From contig CM031601.1 in assembly GCA_018398815.1 (NCBI GenBank), forward strand, positions 32,435,689 through 32,499,688: a DNA stretch of 64,000 nucleotides, written 5' to 3'. The notes beneath the pieces were generated by a model that ran no database searches, had not been told where the DNA came from, and was given only the letters and a program-made list of their open reading frames with translations. Positions 31,926-43,575 of this stretch are shown here, one piece after another (the first letter of the stretch is position 1; each line of letters opens with the position of its first letter). A program made the translations under genes and the position numbers. Source of the DNA: Conus ventricosus. Its lineage: Eukaryota; Mollusca; Gastropoda; Neogastropoda; Conidae.

Positions 31926-32141
31926 TTTCTTGTAGGCCGGCTGACTGGTCGCTTGTCCACCTGGCCACCTTGCAGCTCATTTCTTGTAGGCCGGCTGACT
32001 GGTCGCTTGTCCACCTGGCCATCTTGCAGCTCACTTCTTGTAGGCCGGCTGACTGGTCGCTTGTCCACCTGGCCACCTTGCAGCTCACTTCTTGTAGGCC
32101 GGCTGACTGGTCGCTTGTCCACCTGGCCACCCTGCAGCTCG
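31926..32141. repeat. 54-bp minisatellite, 4 copies
   Basis: The unit contains CTTGTAGGCCGGCTGACTGG and TCGCTTGTCCACCTGGCCAC. Period 54 makes all frames open; frames of 113-161 codons here are not genes. Confidence 0.95.
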
Positions 32142-32359
32142 GAGTCTTGATCCTTTGCTGGGCCAGTTGTTCATGGACCTACCATGGTCCCTGGCTCTGT
32201 GGAGATGACAGAACCTGCTTTGTAGACGGGTGTCTGGGAGTCCGGCTTGCCAAATCTTCACGCTTGCCCTTTGACTTTCAGGAAAAGTGTGAGGTTTCAG
32301 CCGCCAAGAGTAAGACTAACATAAATGTATTAGCTTTACTTTGCGTCTACACTTGAACT

Positions 32360-32865
32360 CTTCGTTCAGATTTGAATGGATTTTGGTAAGTGGTATGAGA
32401 TGGTTAGAAACTGCTGAACAATTGAAGAGAAATAGCTCTTCACAGCTCTTCTACCTATTTGAATGCAGTTCAGCCAAACAGAAGTATTACTTTTACGAAG
32501 TATTGACATATAGCCGTCCTCTCAGAATACAGTTTTTATCAATCATGTTCACAGATTTTACCAAGTATTGGCGTGAATTTATCTTGTTTATATATATAAG
32601 GCATAAAGTCATACTGCCTAAAAATATAAGAAGTCTGAAGCTCCCGTAAGCTGTGTAACCTGCTTTGATATTTTATATTGATAGAATCAACGTGTGGCTT
32701 CCACCTTCACTTGTTGTCTAGAATTGTACCTAAATAGTGATAAACACCTTGACACTCTTCTCTAACACTTCTCTAATGGAAAGCGGCGGGATAACATCTG
32801 GGTTTTTCCTGGAATAAGTGAACGTCTCTTTTGCCTTTTCCACATCCATTGTCATCACACCAATC
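32360..32865 (-). mobile_element. CR1/L2/Rex-like LINE reverse-transcriptase fragment, decayed
   Basis: Read on the minus strand from 32,865, the frame gives DVEKAKETFTYSRKNPDVIP then PLSIREVLE, matching the pattern (K-T-K-E then R-K-N-P then P-L-x-I) found after the YADD box in CR1/L2/Rex-like LINEs. Decayed pieces with VDSINIK-like and LRxL-like character follow down to about 32.4 kb. Identification is by pattern memory. Confidence 0.5.
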
Positions 32866-33750
32866 TGCAAACATGTGTGTCTGTCTGTGTGCTGTGAACG
32901 CTGCCTTCTCCTCAGTATCCTTTTTTATGGCCATAGAGAATCGGGATTAGAGAATCATCATCAACGACGGATGAAGTTCATATTTTGCAATCAGACCGAA
33001 CATTCATCAGTGCTATGCAAAACTAGTGGTACAAGTCCATGTCCTTGCCGGACACGTTGTGCGGTGTGACCCACTAATCTTGTGGATTACGTTATGCTGT
33101 GGAGAACTGAGACCTGCGCTTTGTAGACAAATAGTCCATGAACAAAAGTGTATGAGCAGGTATTCGCAAATTAAAAAAAAGAAAGAAATGCAAAATATTC
33201 AAGTTTAAACCGGAGGAAAAGATTGTGCGCTTCCAAAAAAGCTGAAAAGCACTGCTGGCAAAACAAGTAGTGATAATGAAGATGTCTCGATTGAGACTAT
33301 TTAACCATCTCAGGGAATGTATTCAAACTGTTTAAACAAATGAGCGTTCACGTTTTGTCTTTTGTTGATTTTACTTGATGTTACTATCTGAGGTCCATTC
33401 AGGACAAATATAAAGCAAGTTCACTAAAACCGGTTTGCATCCCAGCTGCTCTGAGAGCAGTGTGATCACCCTGAATCACTACCAAACACGATTTGCAGTG
33501 TCATCACCCTGAATCACTATCAAACACGATTTGTAGAAGCATTGATTCATTTGGGTAAGAGAGGTGTCGGAATCTTCTTGATGTTGTTTGTTTCATTTCG
33601 TTTCGCTCTGTTCGTTTCGATCAGATGTCTTCAGCACAATGCCTGCAAAGGCAAGGAAAGAAAAGAAGAAACAAGATACGAAGCATATAAACGTACTCCC
33701 AGTTTTCCAAACCGCTTATAAATCAGCCAAGTGCTTTATGAGATAAGAAA
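32866..33750. other. No feature seen
   Basis: Non-coding. A short direct repeat (CATCACCCTGAATCACTA) occurs at about 33,464 and 33,504. Confidence 0.4.
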
Positions 33751-33751
33751 T

Positions 33752-34440
33752 AAAGGCAAAGTAACGGTTTTAACGGTTATTTAACCGATGTACACTTTTG
33801 AAACTGGTATTTTAGTCCTCACTGGGCTAAAGCCTGTGTGCATACCAAATTTCATCCAAATCGGACAATATGTCAAGAATAACGGTTTTTAACGGCCAGA
33901 TTTTGAAACACTGCATGGAAGTGCCATTTGTGTGTGATGACCTTTCTATATACAAAATTGCATTAAAATCCACCAATATATAAAAAAAAAAATAACGGCA
34001 AAATAACGGTTTATCGGTTATATAACCGATATACACTTTTGAAACCGGTATTTTAGTCCTCACTGGGCTAAAGCCTGTGTACATACCAAATTTCATCCAA
34101 ATCGGACAATGTGTCAAGAACAACGGTTTTTAACGGCCAGATTTTGAAACACTTCATGGAAGTGCCATTTGTGTGTGATAACCTTTCTATATACAAAATT
34201 TCATTAAAACCCACCAATATATTAAAAAAAATAACGGTTTAACGGTTATATAACCAATATGCACTTTTTAAACCGGCATTTTAGTCCTCACTGGGCTAAA
34301 GCCTGTGTACATATCAAATTTCATCCAAATCGGACAATATGTCAAGAATAACGGTTTTTAATGATCAAATGTTGAAACACTATATAGAAGTGCCATTTGT
34401 GTGTGATAACCTTTCTATATACCAAATTTCATTAAAACCC

Positions 34441-34511
<71 letters not shown>

Positions 34512-35065
34512 CGGCAGAATAACGGTTTTTAACGGTTGTTTAATCCATATTCAGCATTACATCACTTACATATGGACAGAGGATCCGATTTGTCACAAGA
34601 TCATCCAAACCGCTTATAAATTGGCCAAGTACTTTCTGAGATATTCCATAAAGAAGAAAAACCGTTACAGGCCGTTACAACCGTTAGTAACGGCTATAAC
34701 GGGGCAAACTAAAACATCAGGCATCATCCGTGACCCACAATGAACATACCTGCTAATTTTCATAAAGGTCGGCCAAGTACTTTCTGAGATATTCCATAAA
34801 GAAGAAAAACCGTTACAGGCCGTTACAGCCGTTAATAACGGTTATAACGGTAAACTAAACATCGGGCATTATTCGTGACCCATAATGAACATACCTACAA
34901 ATTTTCAGAAAGATCGGTCAAGTACTTTCTGAGATATTCCATAAAGAAGAAAAAGCGTTACAGCCGTTAGTAACGGCTGTAACGGTAAACTAAAACGTCG
35001 GGCATCATCCTTGACCCATAATGAACATACCTACAAATTTTCAGAAAGATCGACCAAGTAGTTTT
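33752..35065. repeat. AACGG-rich tandem repeat block with internal palindromes
   Basis: Three units of about 230-240 bases (marked by TTTTAGTCCTCACTGGGCTA at 33.81, 34.05 and 34.28 kb) are followed by a TA array at 34,443-34,510. Three to four units of about 120 bases follow (marked by TACTTTCTGAGATATTCCAT). Each carries AACGGTTATAACGG-type motifs. One is a near-perfect palindrome at 34,957-34,983 with 13-bp arms and a one-base centre. Confidence 0.85.
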
Positions 35066-35100
35066 GTCTGGAGCGAGTGGAACACATTTTGACCACGGAC

Positions 35101-35119
35101 ACACAGACACACACACACA

Positions 35120-35159
<40 letters not shown>

Positions 35160-35160
35160 C
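35101..35160. repeat. CA microsatellite
   Basis: CA array following CACGGACACACAGACAC. Confidence 0.97.
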
Positions 35161-35398
35161 ATTTCTTCGTTCCCATTCTAAAGTACTCCCTGTTCTTTAA
35201 GAACTGGGAGTACAAAAAAGAGAAGAGGATAACTTTTAAAAGCCAGACCTAAGAATTCAGAGACGTTTGATCAGTGTATTGTTTCTGCATTACAGTGTTT
35301 AACTCGTGAGATTAGATTTGTGGTTGTATAAATTTGTACCAGCTATGTATAAAACATTCGCACACATATCCCATCTCCCCTCGTAAACAATCAGCTGT

Positions 35399-35405
35399 GC
35401 GTGTG

Positions 35406-35462
<57 letters not shown>
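35399..35462. repeat. GT microsatellite
   Basis: Pure GT array of about 30 units. Confidence 0.98.
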
Positions 35463-35463
<1 letters not shown>

Positions 35464-35550
35464 CAGCAGAGACGGCGAGTTGATTGAATCGTCGATTCAA
35501 CTTGTAGGAGCGCAGATGAAAGTCTCTTCCAGGACAGACAGGAATCAACG

Positions 35551-35700
35551 GGTAGGATTCCCAGCCTGTCAATGGTCATCATTCACAGGGTTCCCATCAT
35601 TCAGGCTCAGACTGGAATCAGAGTTTACATGGGTAGGATTCCCAGCCTGTCAATGGTCATCATTCACAGGGTTCCCACCATTCAGGCTCAGACAGGAAAT
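35551..35700. repeat. 81-bp direct repeat, nearly two copies
   Basis: GGTAGGATTCCCAGCCTGTC recurs at 35,551 and 35,632 with the following sequence. Confidence 0.9.
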
Positions 35701-36179
35701 CCGGTGAACAAACCAATCTGAACATCGCCATGCTAGCCCAGTGAAATTTTGAGCCGTTTGATTCAAGTAGTGTAAAAACCCGCCGGGTTTTTTCCAATGT
35801 ACGCGTGAGCCTTCCGTCGTGACGTGCATTGAGCCAGAGCTGCCTTGTCAAGGTTAGCTTTATCCTCGTTTGGCAAGGAAGCGAAGTCCGTAGAGGGATA
35901 ATTCTGTATCATTTTCTTTAGTAGAGTGGCATTTTGGAAGGCCCAGGTTTTTTCCCAGCTTTGCGAGTTCATAGCGCGGACAGGTGGTTGACTTGCGCAG
36001 GCAGCAAAAAGGGATCTCGTTCGGATTGGTCAAATGCCATTTCCATCACATTTAGGATCATCTTACGCGATTTTCGCTCCGTGCTCTGTACTTTGGCACG
36101 TCGGCAGGTAATGCCTTGGCAATGTGCAGGAGTTGAGTGAGTTAGACAGAAGAAACGTCAGTACTCCAGTCGATCTGGA
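35701..36179. other. No feature seen
   Basis: Non-coding; no repeat recognised. Confidence 0.4.
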
Positions 36180-36692
36180 AAATGCTGAGAATCAGTTATC
36201 AGACATGGGAAATTTGGAAATCAATTGTCAGACATGGAAATTTGGAAATCAGTTGTAAGACATGGAAATCAGTTATCAGACTTGGAAATCAGTTGTCAGA
36301 CATGGAAATTTGGAAATCAGTTGTCAGACATGGAAATTTGGAAATCAGTTGTCAGACATGGAAATTTGGAAATCAGTTATCAGACATGGAAATTTGGAAA
36401 TCAGTTGTCAGACATGGAAATTTGGAAATCAGTTGTCAGACATGGAAATTTGGAAATCAGTTATCAGACTTGGAAATCAGTTGTCAGACATGGAAAGTTG
36501 GAAATCAGTTGTCAAACATGGAAATCTGGAAATTTGTTATCATACATGGAAATTTAGGAATCGGTTTTCAGACGAGGAAAGTTTGCGAACCGGTTATCAG
36601 ATCTGGAAAATTTGGGAATCCGTTATTAGATCTGGAACATTTGGGAATCAGTTATCAGATCTGGAAAATTTGGGAATCCGTTATCAGATCTG
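36180..36692. repeat. 28-bp minisatellite, about 18 imperfect copies
   Basis: The unit GACATGGAAATTTGGAAATC plus AGTTGTCA repeats, with shorter 16-20-base variants and a more diverged right end. Because 28 is not a multiple of three, all three frames read the same repeated peptide; the 110-179-codon frames are artefacts. Confidence 0.95.
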
Positions 36693-36702
36693 GTGATCAG
36701 TC

Positions 36703-36872
36703 CAGTCAGTGGCAGCAGTGACATACCTGATCCTGCTTTCTGCCGGAACTGTCACAGACTGTACCGAAAGGTGACCATGCAATACACAGTCAGTGGCAGC
36801 AGTGACATACCTGAGCCTGCTTTCTGCCGGAACTGTCACAGACTGTACCGAAAGATGACCATGCAATACACA
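36703..36872. repeat. 84-bp direct repeat, two copies
   Basis: CAGTCAGTGGCAGCAGTGAC starts copies at 36,703 and 36,787. Confidence 0.95.
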
Positions 36873-37128
36873 GAGTTTAGCCGTTTAGCCTTGTTTTCAG
36901 ATTCAGTGAGAAAGATCATTTATCAGACAAAAAATATGAATGATTCTTAATCTCGTGCTATCATTCCATGTAAAATAATGATAAAACGAGAATACCATGG
37001 AAAGCACAGCATAGAGAATGACAGGTGACTCGTCCATACTTGTGTATTCTGCAGTGTTCGGGAGATTTGGGGTGACACTTGTTGAAAAAGCGTTTGCTGC
37101 CCATTTATTTGAGGAAGGTTTTCCCTTG

Positions 37129-37250
37129 CATGTACGTGCACTAATGGCACATTATGTGGACAGTCAGGAAGCTTTAATGAATGTTATTTCATGTACGTGC
37201 ACTAATGGCACATTATGTGGACAGTCACGGAGCTTTAATGAATGTTATTT
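37129..37250. repeat. 61-bp direct repeat, two copies
   Basis: CATGTACGTGCACTAATGGC starts copies at 37,129 and 37,190. Confidence 0.95.
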
Positions 37251-37364
37251 CCTCAAGATCCTAAGATCCTGAGTTCTAAGTTGCTCAGTAAGGTAAAATG
37301 CACATTTCACTTATCAACAAGAGCTGCCTTGAAACTTCAATTTCTGTCCATGTGTGTACACTGT

Positions 37365-37850
37365 AGATAAGGTGACATCAATTCCCATGTGTGTAGACTG
37401 TATGTAAAGTGAGTTCAGTTCCCGTCCATGTGTGCATATTGCATGTAAAGTGACTTTAATTTCCATCCATGTGTGCAGACTGTATGTAAAGTGACTTGAA
37501 CTCCCGTCCATGAGTAGTGTAGACTGTATGTAAAATGACTTTAATTCCCGTCCATGAGTAGTGTAGACTCTGTGTAAAGTGACTTGAATTTTCATCCATG
37601 TATGTATACTGTATGTAAGTGACTTGAATTTCCATCCATGACTGTATGTAAAGTGACTTCAATTCCCATGTGTGTAGACTGTATGTAAAGTGACTTCAAT
37701 TCCCATGTGTGTAGACTGTATGTAAAGTGACTTCAATTCCCATGTGTGTAGACTGTATGTAAAGTGACTTTTATTTCTATCCATGTGTGTAGACTGTATG
37801 TAAAGTGACTTCAATTTCCATCCATGTGTACAGACTGTAATGTAAAGTGC
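37365..37850. repeat. Minisatellite of about 37 bp, about 13 imperfect copies
   Basis: Units contain GTGTAGACTGTATGTAAAGT, then GACTTCAATTCCCAT, with length variants. Confidence 0.95.
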
Positions 37851-37954
37851 GTGGCCTTCAGATGCCATTTTCAAAATGTTGCTCACCCAAAGCATAGCAT
37901 CGATGTCTTTTCTGTTTTTAAGTTCGTTTCGTGAGCAAAAGTTCCAGTTGTTTG

Positions 37955-38455
37955 TACAAGGCAGTATGTCTTCCTAGTACAAGGCTGTATGTCTTCCTAG
38001 TACAAGGCTGTTTATCTTCCTAGTGCCGTCTACCTGCTGTCTGTTGGCTGCCACAAGACAGACTGCTATAAAGGCATCACCGCCTTTCTCTCTTCTGCCA
38101 CTGAAGCTTGCCAATCGATTTTTGGTAAGTGTTTCGGGATGCGCAGAACGCATCATTCGTCGTCGAATCTGATTCCTCCATGATCTGCCAAAGAAGACTG
38201 GAGGTTCCTGCCTTTTGGGTTGTATTATTGATCTGAGTTTTAGTTTGCAGAACGGACTGATGCCACATTGGAGTGAACCCAATTGACGTGCTATACTGAC
38301 TGATGACACATTGAAGTGAACACAATTGACTTGCTATACTGACAATCATCATCTACCGTGAAGTGGTTTGATCGATGGACTGATGACACATTGAAGTGAA
38401 CCCAACTGACGTGCTATACTGACAATCATCATCTGCTGTGAAGTGGTATGATCGA
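37955..38455. repeat. Short direct repeats (24 bp x 3; about 110 bp x 2)
   Basis: GTACAAGGCTGTATGTCTTC-type units occur at 37,957-38,022. CTGATGACACATTGAAGTGA is repeated at about 38,300 and 38,380 together with TGACAATCATCATCT. Confidence 0.85.
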
Positions 38456-38677
38456 CGACCGTATCAACAAAGGCTGTCGCATTGTGAATCTTCTTATTTT
38501 CGCAGTCTGTTTTTAATTCGAGGTCTGACCAGCTTGTTGGGCTAATGCGTACGTTATATATCTGCTGAGCCGTAGCCACGAGACCCTTTTCTTCAATTCA
38601 AACTGTGATCGGTGTTACTGCCAGTGAAACAGGCGATTCAACTGGAACGTCGTGCTCTGTCATTTGTGTTGTACAAT

Positions 38678-38679
<2 letters not shown>

Positions 38680-38752
<73 letters not shown>
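38680..38752. repeat. C run and TC microsatellite
   Basis: A C run is followed by about 30 TC units. Confidence 0.98.
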
Positions 38753-38755
<3 letters not shown>

Positions 38756-39764
38756 TTTGATTACTTTGTGTGAAAAATCAGTTCTCACACGATTTCGATT
38801 GTACTGTTAGCCGAAATTGTGCAATGTTAGCCGAAATTGTGCAATTACATGGGTATGTGTCACTGACTTTTGCTCTGTTATATCTGATGTTGGTTTACGC
38901 TTTGTAAGAATATGCTGCTTTTGAAGGAAAAGAGCCTTTCTCAGAAATAGGAAGGGGCTGTTTATGTTACAGGTAGCCTGTGTTTGGATTATCCGAGTTG
39001 ATTCATTTTGGATTTCGTAGCTTTAGTGATTTATTTGTAATAGGGCTCACAGTCTCTTGGGCTTCGGTACCACAAATCCATTGTCAATGACAGTTAATAC
39101 GAAACGAACACTAATCAAATTTTCTGAAACGAAGTGAACCAAATCAGAGAGTCTGTGCGGTTGAAAGGTTTTCACATCACTGTGTTGAATTGGGTGATTG
39201 CAGGTTCTTTACTATTCACTTGAAGTGCAACTTCATACTTTTCTTTGGTTTGTTTTGTTTGTATCAGATTTGTGCCATTTTAGTGTCAGATAGCCTGTTG
39301 AGCCTCTGATTTGATTCTGGGATTCGCAGAAGATGACATACGATGTTGAAAATCGGCACCCAGTTCAGCGTCCATCAGTTTTAGCTGATCTGAAACCAGT
39401 AACAAGATTCTGTTTACTTTGTGCCTGTTTCCTAGGTTCCCCACAAAAGGTAGCTGATATCTCCGTGATTTGAAGCGCAAAAAGTGCAGTACAAGACTGC
39501 TGCAGTGAATTCACCAAAATGAAAAAAAAAATAGTTGCCGCAGATGAAATGGCGAGTGCAGTGGTATTTGGCTGTGATGGCGGCGTGTGTTGACACCTGT
39601 ACAAACCACATGTTCTGCAGTTCGTGCTGCCCCCTTCGCTAGTCTGACAGGTACTTCTTTTTTTTCATTTTCTTTTTATTTCTTGTTCCAGTCAGTGGTT
39701 TTGCTTTTTCCGGCGTGAACTGACGTTATGGGGAAAATATTATGCGGATATCCATCGTAGTCGT
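38753..39764. other. No gene seen
   Basis: About 1 kb of non-coding DNA. A short duplication, GTTAGCCGAAATTGTGCAAT, occurs twice at about 38,806-38,846. Confidence 0.4.
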
Positions 39765-40084
39765 AATCATCGACCTCCCCCATAGCCTACAGTGGGTAGA
39801 TGGACCTCCCCCATAGCCTACAGTGGGTAGATGGACCTCCCCCATAGCCTACAGTGGGTAGATGGACCTCCCCCATGGCCTACAGTGGGTAGATGGACCT
39901 CCCCCATAGCCTACAGTGGGTAGATGGACCTCCCCCATAGCCTACAGTGGGTAGATGGACCTCCCCCATAGCCTACAGTGGGTAGATGGACCTCCCCCAT
40001 AGCCTACAGTGGGTAGATGGACCTCCCCCATAGCCTACAGTGGGTAGATGGACCTCCCCCATAGCCTACAGTGGGTAGATGGAC
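39765..40084. repeat. 31-bp minisatellite, about 10 near-identical copies
   Basis: The unit GGACCTCCCCCATAGCCTAC plus AGTGGGTAGAT repeats with only one visible variant (CATGGCC), indicating recent expansion or homogenisation. Confidence 0.97.
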
Positions 40085-40439
40085 ACAGCATAGCGAAGTC
40101 CACGCCAGCCCGTCTGGCAGAGACTGGAGTTGTGTAGAGTTCTGTTGCTTTGTTTGTTGCAAGTCTGTACAGTCGCTCTGTTCCATTTTCCCTTTGTGTG
40201 TTATTTATTTGATTATTTTGATGTTATGGTGTTTAGGAGCTTGTTAGATGTGAGTTTGCAGGCTTACAATCATATGGGTTTATCGTTGTTCATGCCGTAT
40301 GGGCTGGTTGCAAATGCCTGGCCTTACCAATGACTTTGGGTTTTGCCCACACGATCTTTACATGAACAGTATTGCAATAGTGAGTTTTTGCATGAATAAA
40401 CAAGCCAAAAATATTTTCTTTTGAATAGATGCGTATATG

Positions 40440-40440
<1 letters not shown>

Positions 40441-40507
<67 letters not shown>
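40441..40507. repeat. GA microsatellite
   Basis: Pure GA array. Confidence 0.98.
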
Positions 40508-40511
<4 letters not shown>

Positions 40512-40550
40512 TCTAGGACGCTAGTGCAAACTTGATGTGCACTTTCTCCA

Positions 40551-40713
40551 ATGGTCATGTCAATGAGAAGAACACGCAGTGAGTTGTCTGACCAGCAGCT
40601 TGAAGGGGAAGATGCCCCAGAATACCTTGGCGTGAAGTTTATCTGGCTTATCTGGAATTCTCACCTCAAGGTCATGATGAAGAAAGCAGCTGAGAAGCTG
40701 GCCATCATGAAAA

Positions 40714-40715
<2 letters not shown>
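40551..40715 (+). mobile_element. LINE reverse-transcriptase scrap
   Basis: The frame contains LEGEDAPEYLGVKF, then WNSHLKVMMKKAAEKLAIMK. This fits the segment after the YADD box in many LINE reverse transcriptases (YLG-V-x-F, then H-x-x-x-M-x-x-K-A). It is interrupted by a CA array at 40,717. Confidence 0.6.
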
Positions 40716-40716
<1 letters not shown>

Positions 40717-40760
<44 letters not shown>

Positions 40761-40778
40761 CGTGTGTGTGTGTGTGTG
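40717..40778. repeat. CA / GT microsatellite
   Basis: A CA array is followed by a short GT array, which together can form a hairpin. Confidence 0.97.
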
Positions 40779-40859
40779 AACGGGTACAGAGACACCGGGA
40801 CCACTGTGTCCTGGATAAGCGGTCGAGGGCTTATCATCGCGGCAAAGGCCGGTGTCGTA

Positions 40860-41125
40860 TATAATACTGTCGCTCATAAAATCGTGTCGCAGCGACAGTA
40901 TTTCCCGGGAAATACTGCAGCTGGTTCATGAAAAATTATCGCTGAACGACTGAATTTCATAAAAATTGGTAGCGCGACAGGATTTCACGAGAAATGTCCA
41001 TAGAATCGTGTCGTTGCCTAAAAATAAAATCATGTCGCAGCGACAGCATTCCATGTAAAAAAAATCGCTGCCGTAGAAAAGTTATCGCTCTGAGACAGCA
41101 TTTCCCGTAAAAAATCGACGTCGAA
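40860..41125. repeat. Degenerate repeats with TGTCGCAGCGACA palindromes
   Basis: TGTCGCAGCGACA occurs near 40,886 and 41,034, with related TCGTGTCG and TATCGCT motifs roughly every 35-70 bases. AGTATTTCCCGGGAAATACT near 40,898 is a perfect 20-base palindrome. Confidence 0.7.
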
Positions 41126-41376
41126 GACATGTTCGGTCTCTGCCCCAACTCTACCCTCACCTCCCTCGCTCATGGTTTTACGTATCAGTTGTCCCATTGT
41201 CTTTCTGTCTGTGATTATATTTGTGTCTGCTTGACTGTCGGTCTACCTTTCTGTCTCTATTTGTTTTTCTCGCTCATTCTCTCTATGTAACGCCCTCCCT
41301 CTATTTGTTTGACTCTCTTTAGTTTCACTCTGTCCATCAAACTGTCTGTCAAATGGTCTCTGCCTCCCCTCCACGC

Positions 41377-41379
<3 letters not shown>

Positions 41380-41428
<49 letters not shown>

Positions 41429-41558
41429 GTCTCTCTCTCTCTCTGGACGTGTAAGCATGTGCGCGTGTATGTGGAAAGAGCGCGACGGTGTGTGTGTGTG
41501 TGTGTGTGCGTGCGCACGCGCGCGTGTGTGTGTGCGTGTGCGTGTGTGTGTGTGCTGG
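41380..41558. repeat. TC and GT microsatellites
   Basis: A TC array at about 41,381-41,445 and GT/GC arrays at 41,489-41,558. Confidence 0.97.
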
Positions 41559-42400
41559 CTGAATCATAAAATCACAGATGGCAAAGCATCTTGTTATTTG
41601 TGATGATGTTGATGATGATTTACAAAGGGCTAATTGTGACTCATTTAAAAGGGCCCTACACAGTTTTCCTTTCTATGAAAGAGTAAGTAAAAATGATCAA
41701 TGCAGAGAGCTCTACTCACTCTTTTAAAAGTAAGCAGAAATGGACCCCATGTAAAAAAAAATTTTTTAAAAGTATAACCAACTAGGATGCAATAAACAAT
41801 TCTCCAATGAAAGATGTTTTTAGCCTTCGGTTAGAAGTAATGTGTCTTGTCCAGAAATGTGGGACCTAGTTGAAAGGTTAGTTACTTTCGTTTGTTACTC
41901 TGTAAGGGAAGATTGGTTAATGCGGGAAAGTAGATAAATTGGGCTGGTGCTAATTTGAGAAAACTATGATGAGATAAGTTCAGATATTTTGTGTGCTACA
42001 TTGTCAGCATGCATAACTTCCTCTGCTGGAAAACTATGGCTGGTCGCGGGAAAGGATACCAACAGTAAGCATTAGAAACATTTTGTACTAATTATTTACC
42101 TCCATGGTTCTGTTAAATCAAAGACTTGGCTAAAATAATAGGAATTGTTTGCTTTCTGTTTCAACGAATTCTAACATATATTATAAACGCCCTTGAAACA
42201 AAACTCAGAGTAATATTTTGATGTGCTGTCATGGAAGAGGATTTTTAGTGACCGTGGTCAAAATGGATAAGATGAACTCCCCCTGATGGGCTAAGTTGGG
42301 CCAGTAGCTCAATTAAGCCTACTGTGATCAGTTTATACCCACTTCGTTAGAAGTTGATAGCGGTTGTTTTTTTCAGTGATCAGTAATTATTGATAGAGCC
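41559..42400. other. No feature seen
   Basis: AT-rich non-coding DNA. Confidence 0.4.
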
Positions 42401-42493
42401 TGATGTGTGTGTGTGAGTGTGTGTGTGTGCGCGCGCGCATGTGTGTGTGTGTGTGTGTGTGCGCGCACGTGTGTGTGTGTGCGCGCGCACGCG
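42401..42493. repeat. GT/GC microsatellite
   Basis: GTGTG and GCGC arrays alternate. Confidence 0.97.
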
Positions 42494-43575
42494 CTGTTTA
42501 GAACAAACATATCCAAATATTGACGGTGTTTTGAATGTTTCTTTTTGTTTTCGAACATTAATTCGTTTGTCTTTTTTAAAAAGAAGCCATCCAAAAACAA
42601 AAGATAATTTATATAAATGTGTTATGTTTCACATTTTGAACATGATTATATTTTGGCCTTAGGTGCCTTAATACGAGCATAATGAAAGAAAACCCATTTC
42701 GAACGTTACGTTCTGCATTTTTTCTGCGTTGTTTATTTAATTAAACTAGATAAAAGCTTTAGAAAAGAAACGGATGATCCTTTCAACCAAATACTATTTT
42801 AATTAATTTCAAATCACGGCTTCCTTGGAGTTTTGAATGCCTTAAACGGACTGCAGTAAAACAAAGCCAAATGATGCCTGAAGCTCTGCATTATGGTCTG
42901 TGATAACTTTTGAGTTATTTGTGACTAAAATGGGTTACTTTGACTCGTTTGTACATTCATGATTTTTTAGTGCCCTAGAAGCACTGCAATTGAAGCAAAA
43001 CAACTGAAACTGTCTGTTCTGCGATTTGGCTTGTATTGGCTTTTACATTCTATTATGTTGGTGTTTCTGTTCTGACAGTTAAGGATAATCATCTACTCTT
43101 TAAGTTTAGTATAAGAATGTGTTGAGACCTTAGGTACCTTTAAATGGATTATGGCCAACAGACAAACAATATTGGTTTGGGTTTATGAATAATGTGTATC
43201 GGTTAATATTGGCCCGTGGCCCACAATTTACCGCTCCCTGGTCCATTTAACCCGAAATGATGTCTAAAGTGGGCTTCCTTTTCTTTAAGAATTTTATGAT
43301 TTCTTATACAGGACTTTTTAAAATAAAGATAGCCATTTGATGGCTGTACTATATGAAGCTCTTACGGTAAGCTTTACAAATAATTAACCTTGAGTGAAGT
43401 GAAATTAGTGAAGGAGGTAGGGCTGCATTTCTTAGTGGTTCTAACTTACCCAATCTTCCTACTTTCGTTGTGCGAATGTCTAGGCCTACGACATTGATAA
43501 AAACTTCACATTTCACAGACACACACACTACACCACACCACACCACCACCCCACCACACAACACACGCACGCACC
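42494..43575. other. No gene seen; CA/CCA-rich end at the gap
   Basis: Non-coding DNA that ends in CACACCACC-type simple sequence where the assembly breaks. Confidence 0.4.

Noticed and set aside
31781..32356. Open frames of 87-161 codons on both strands
   Set aside because: Caused by a 54-bp tandem repeat; no homology recognised.
36182..36721. Open frames of 110-179 codons
   Set aside because: Produced by a 28-bp tandem repeat that reads the same in all frames.
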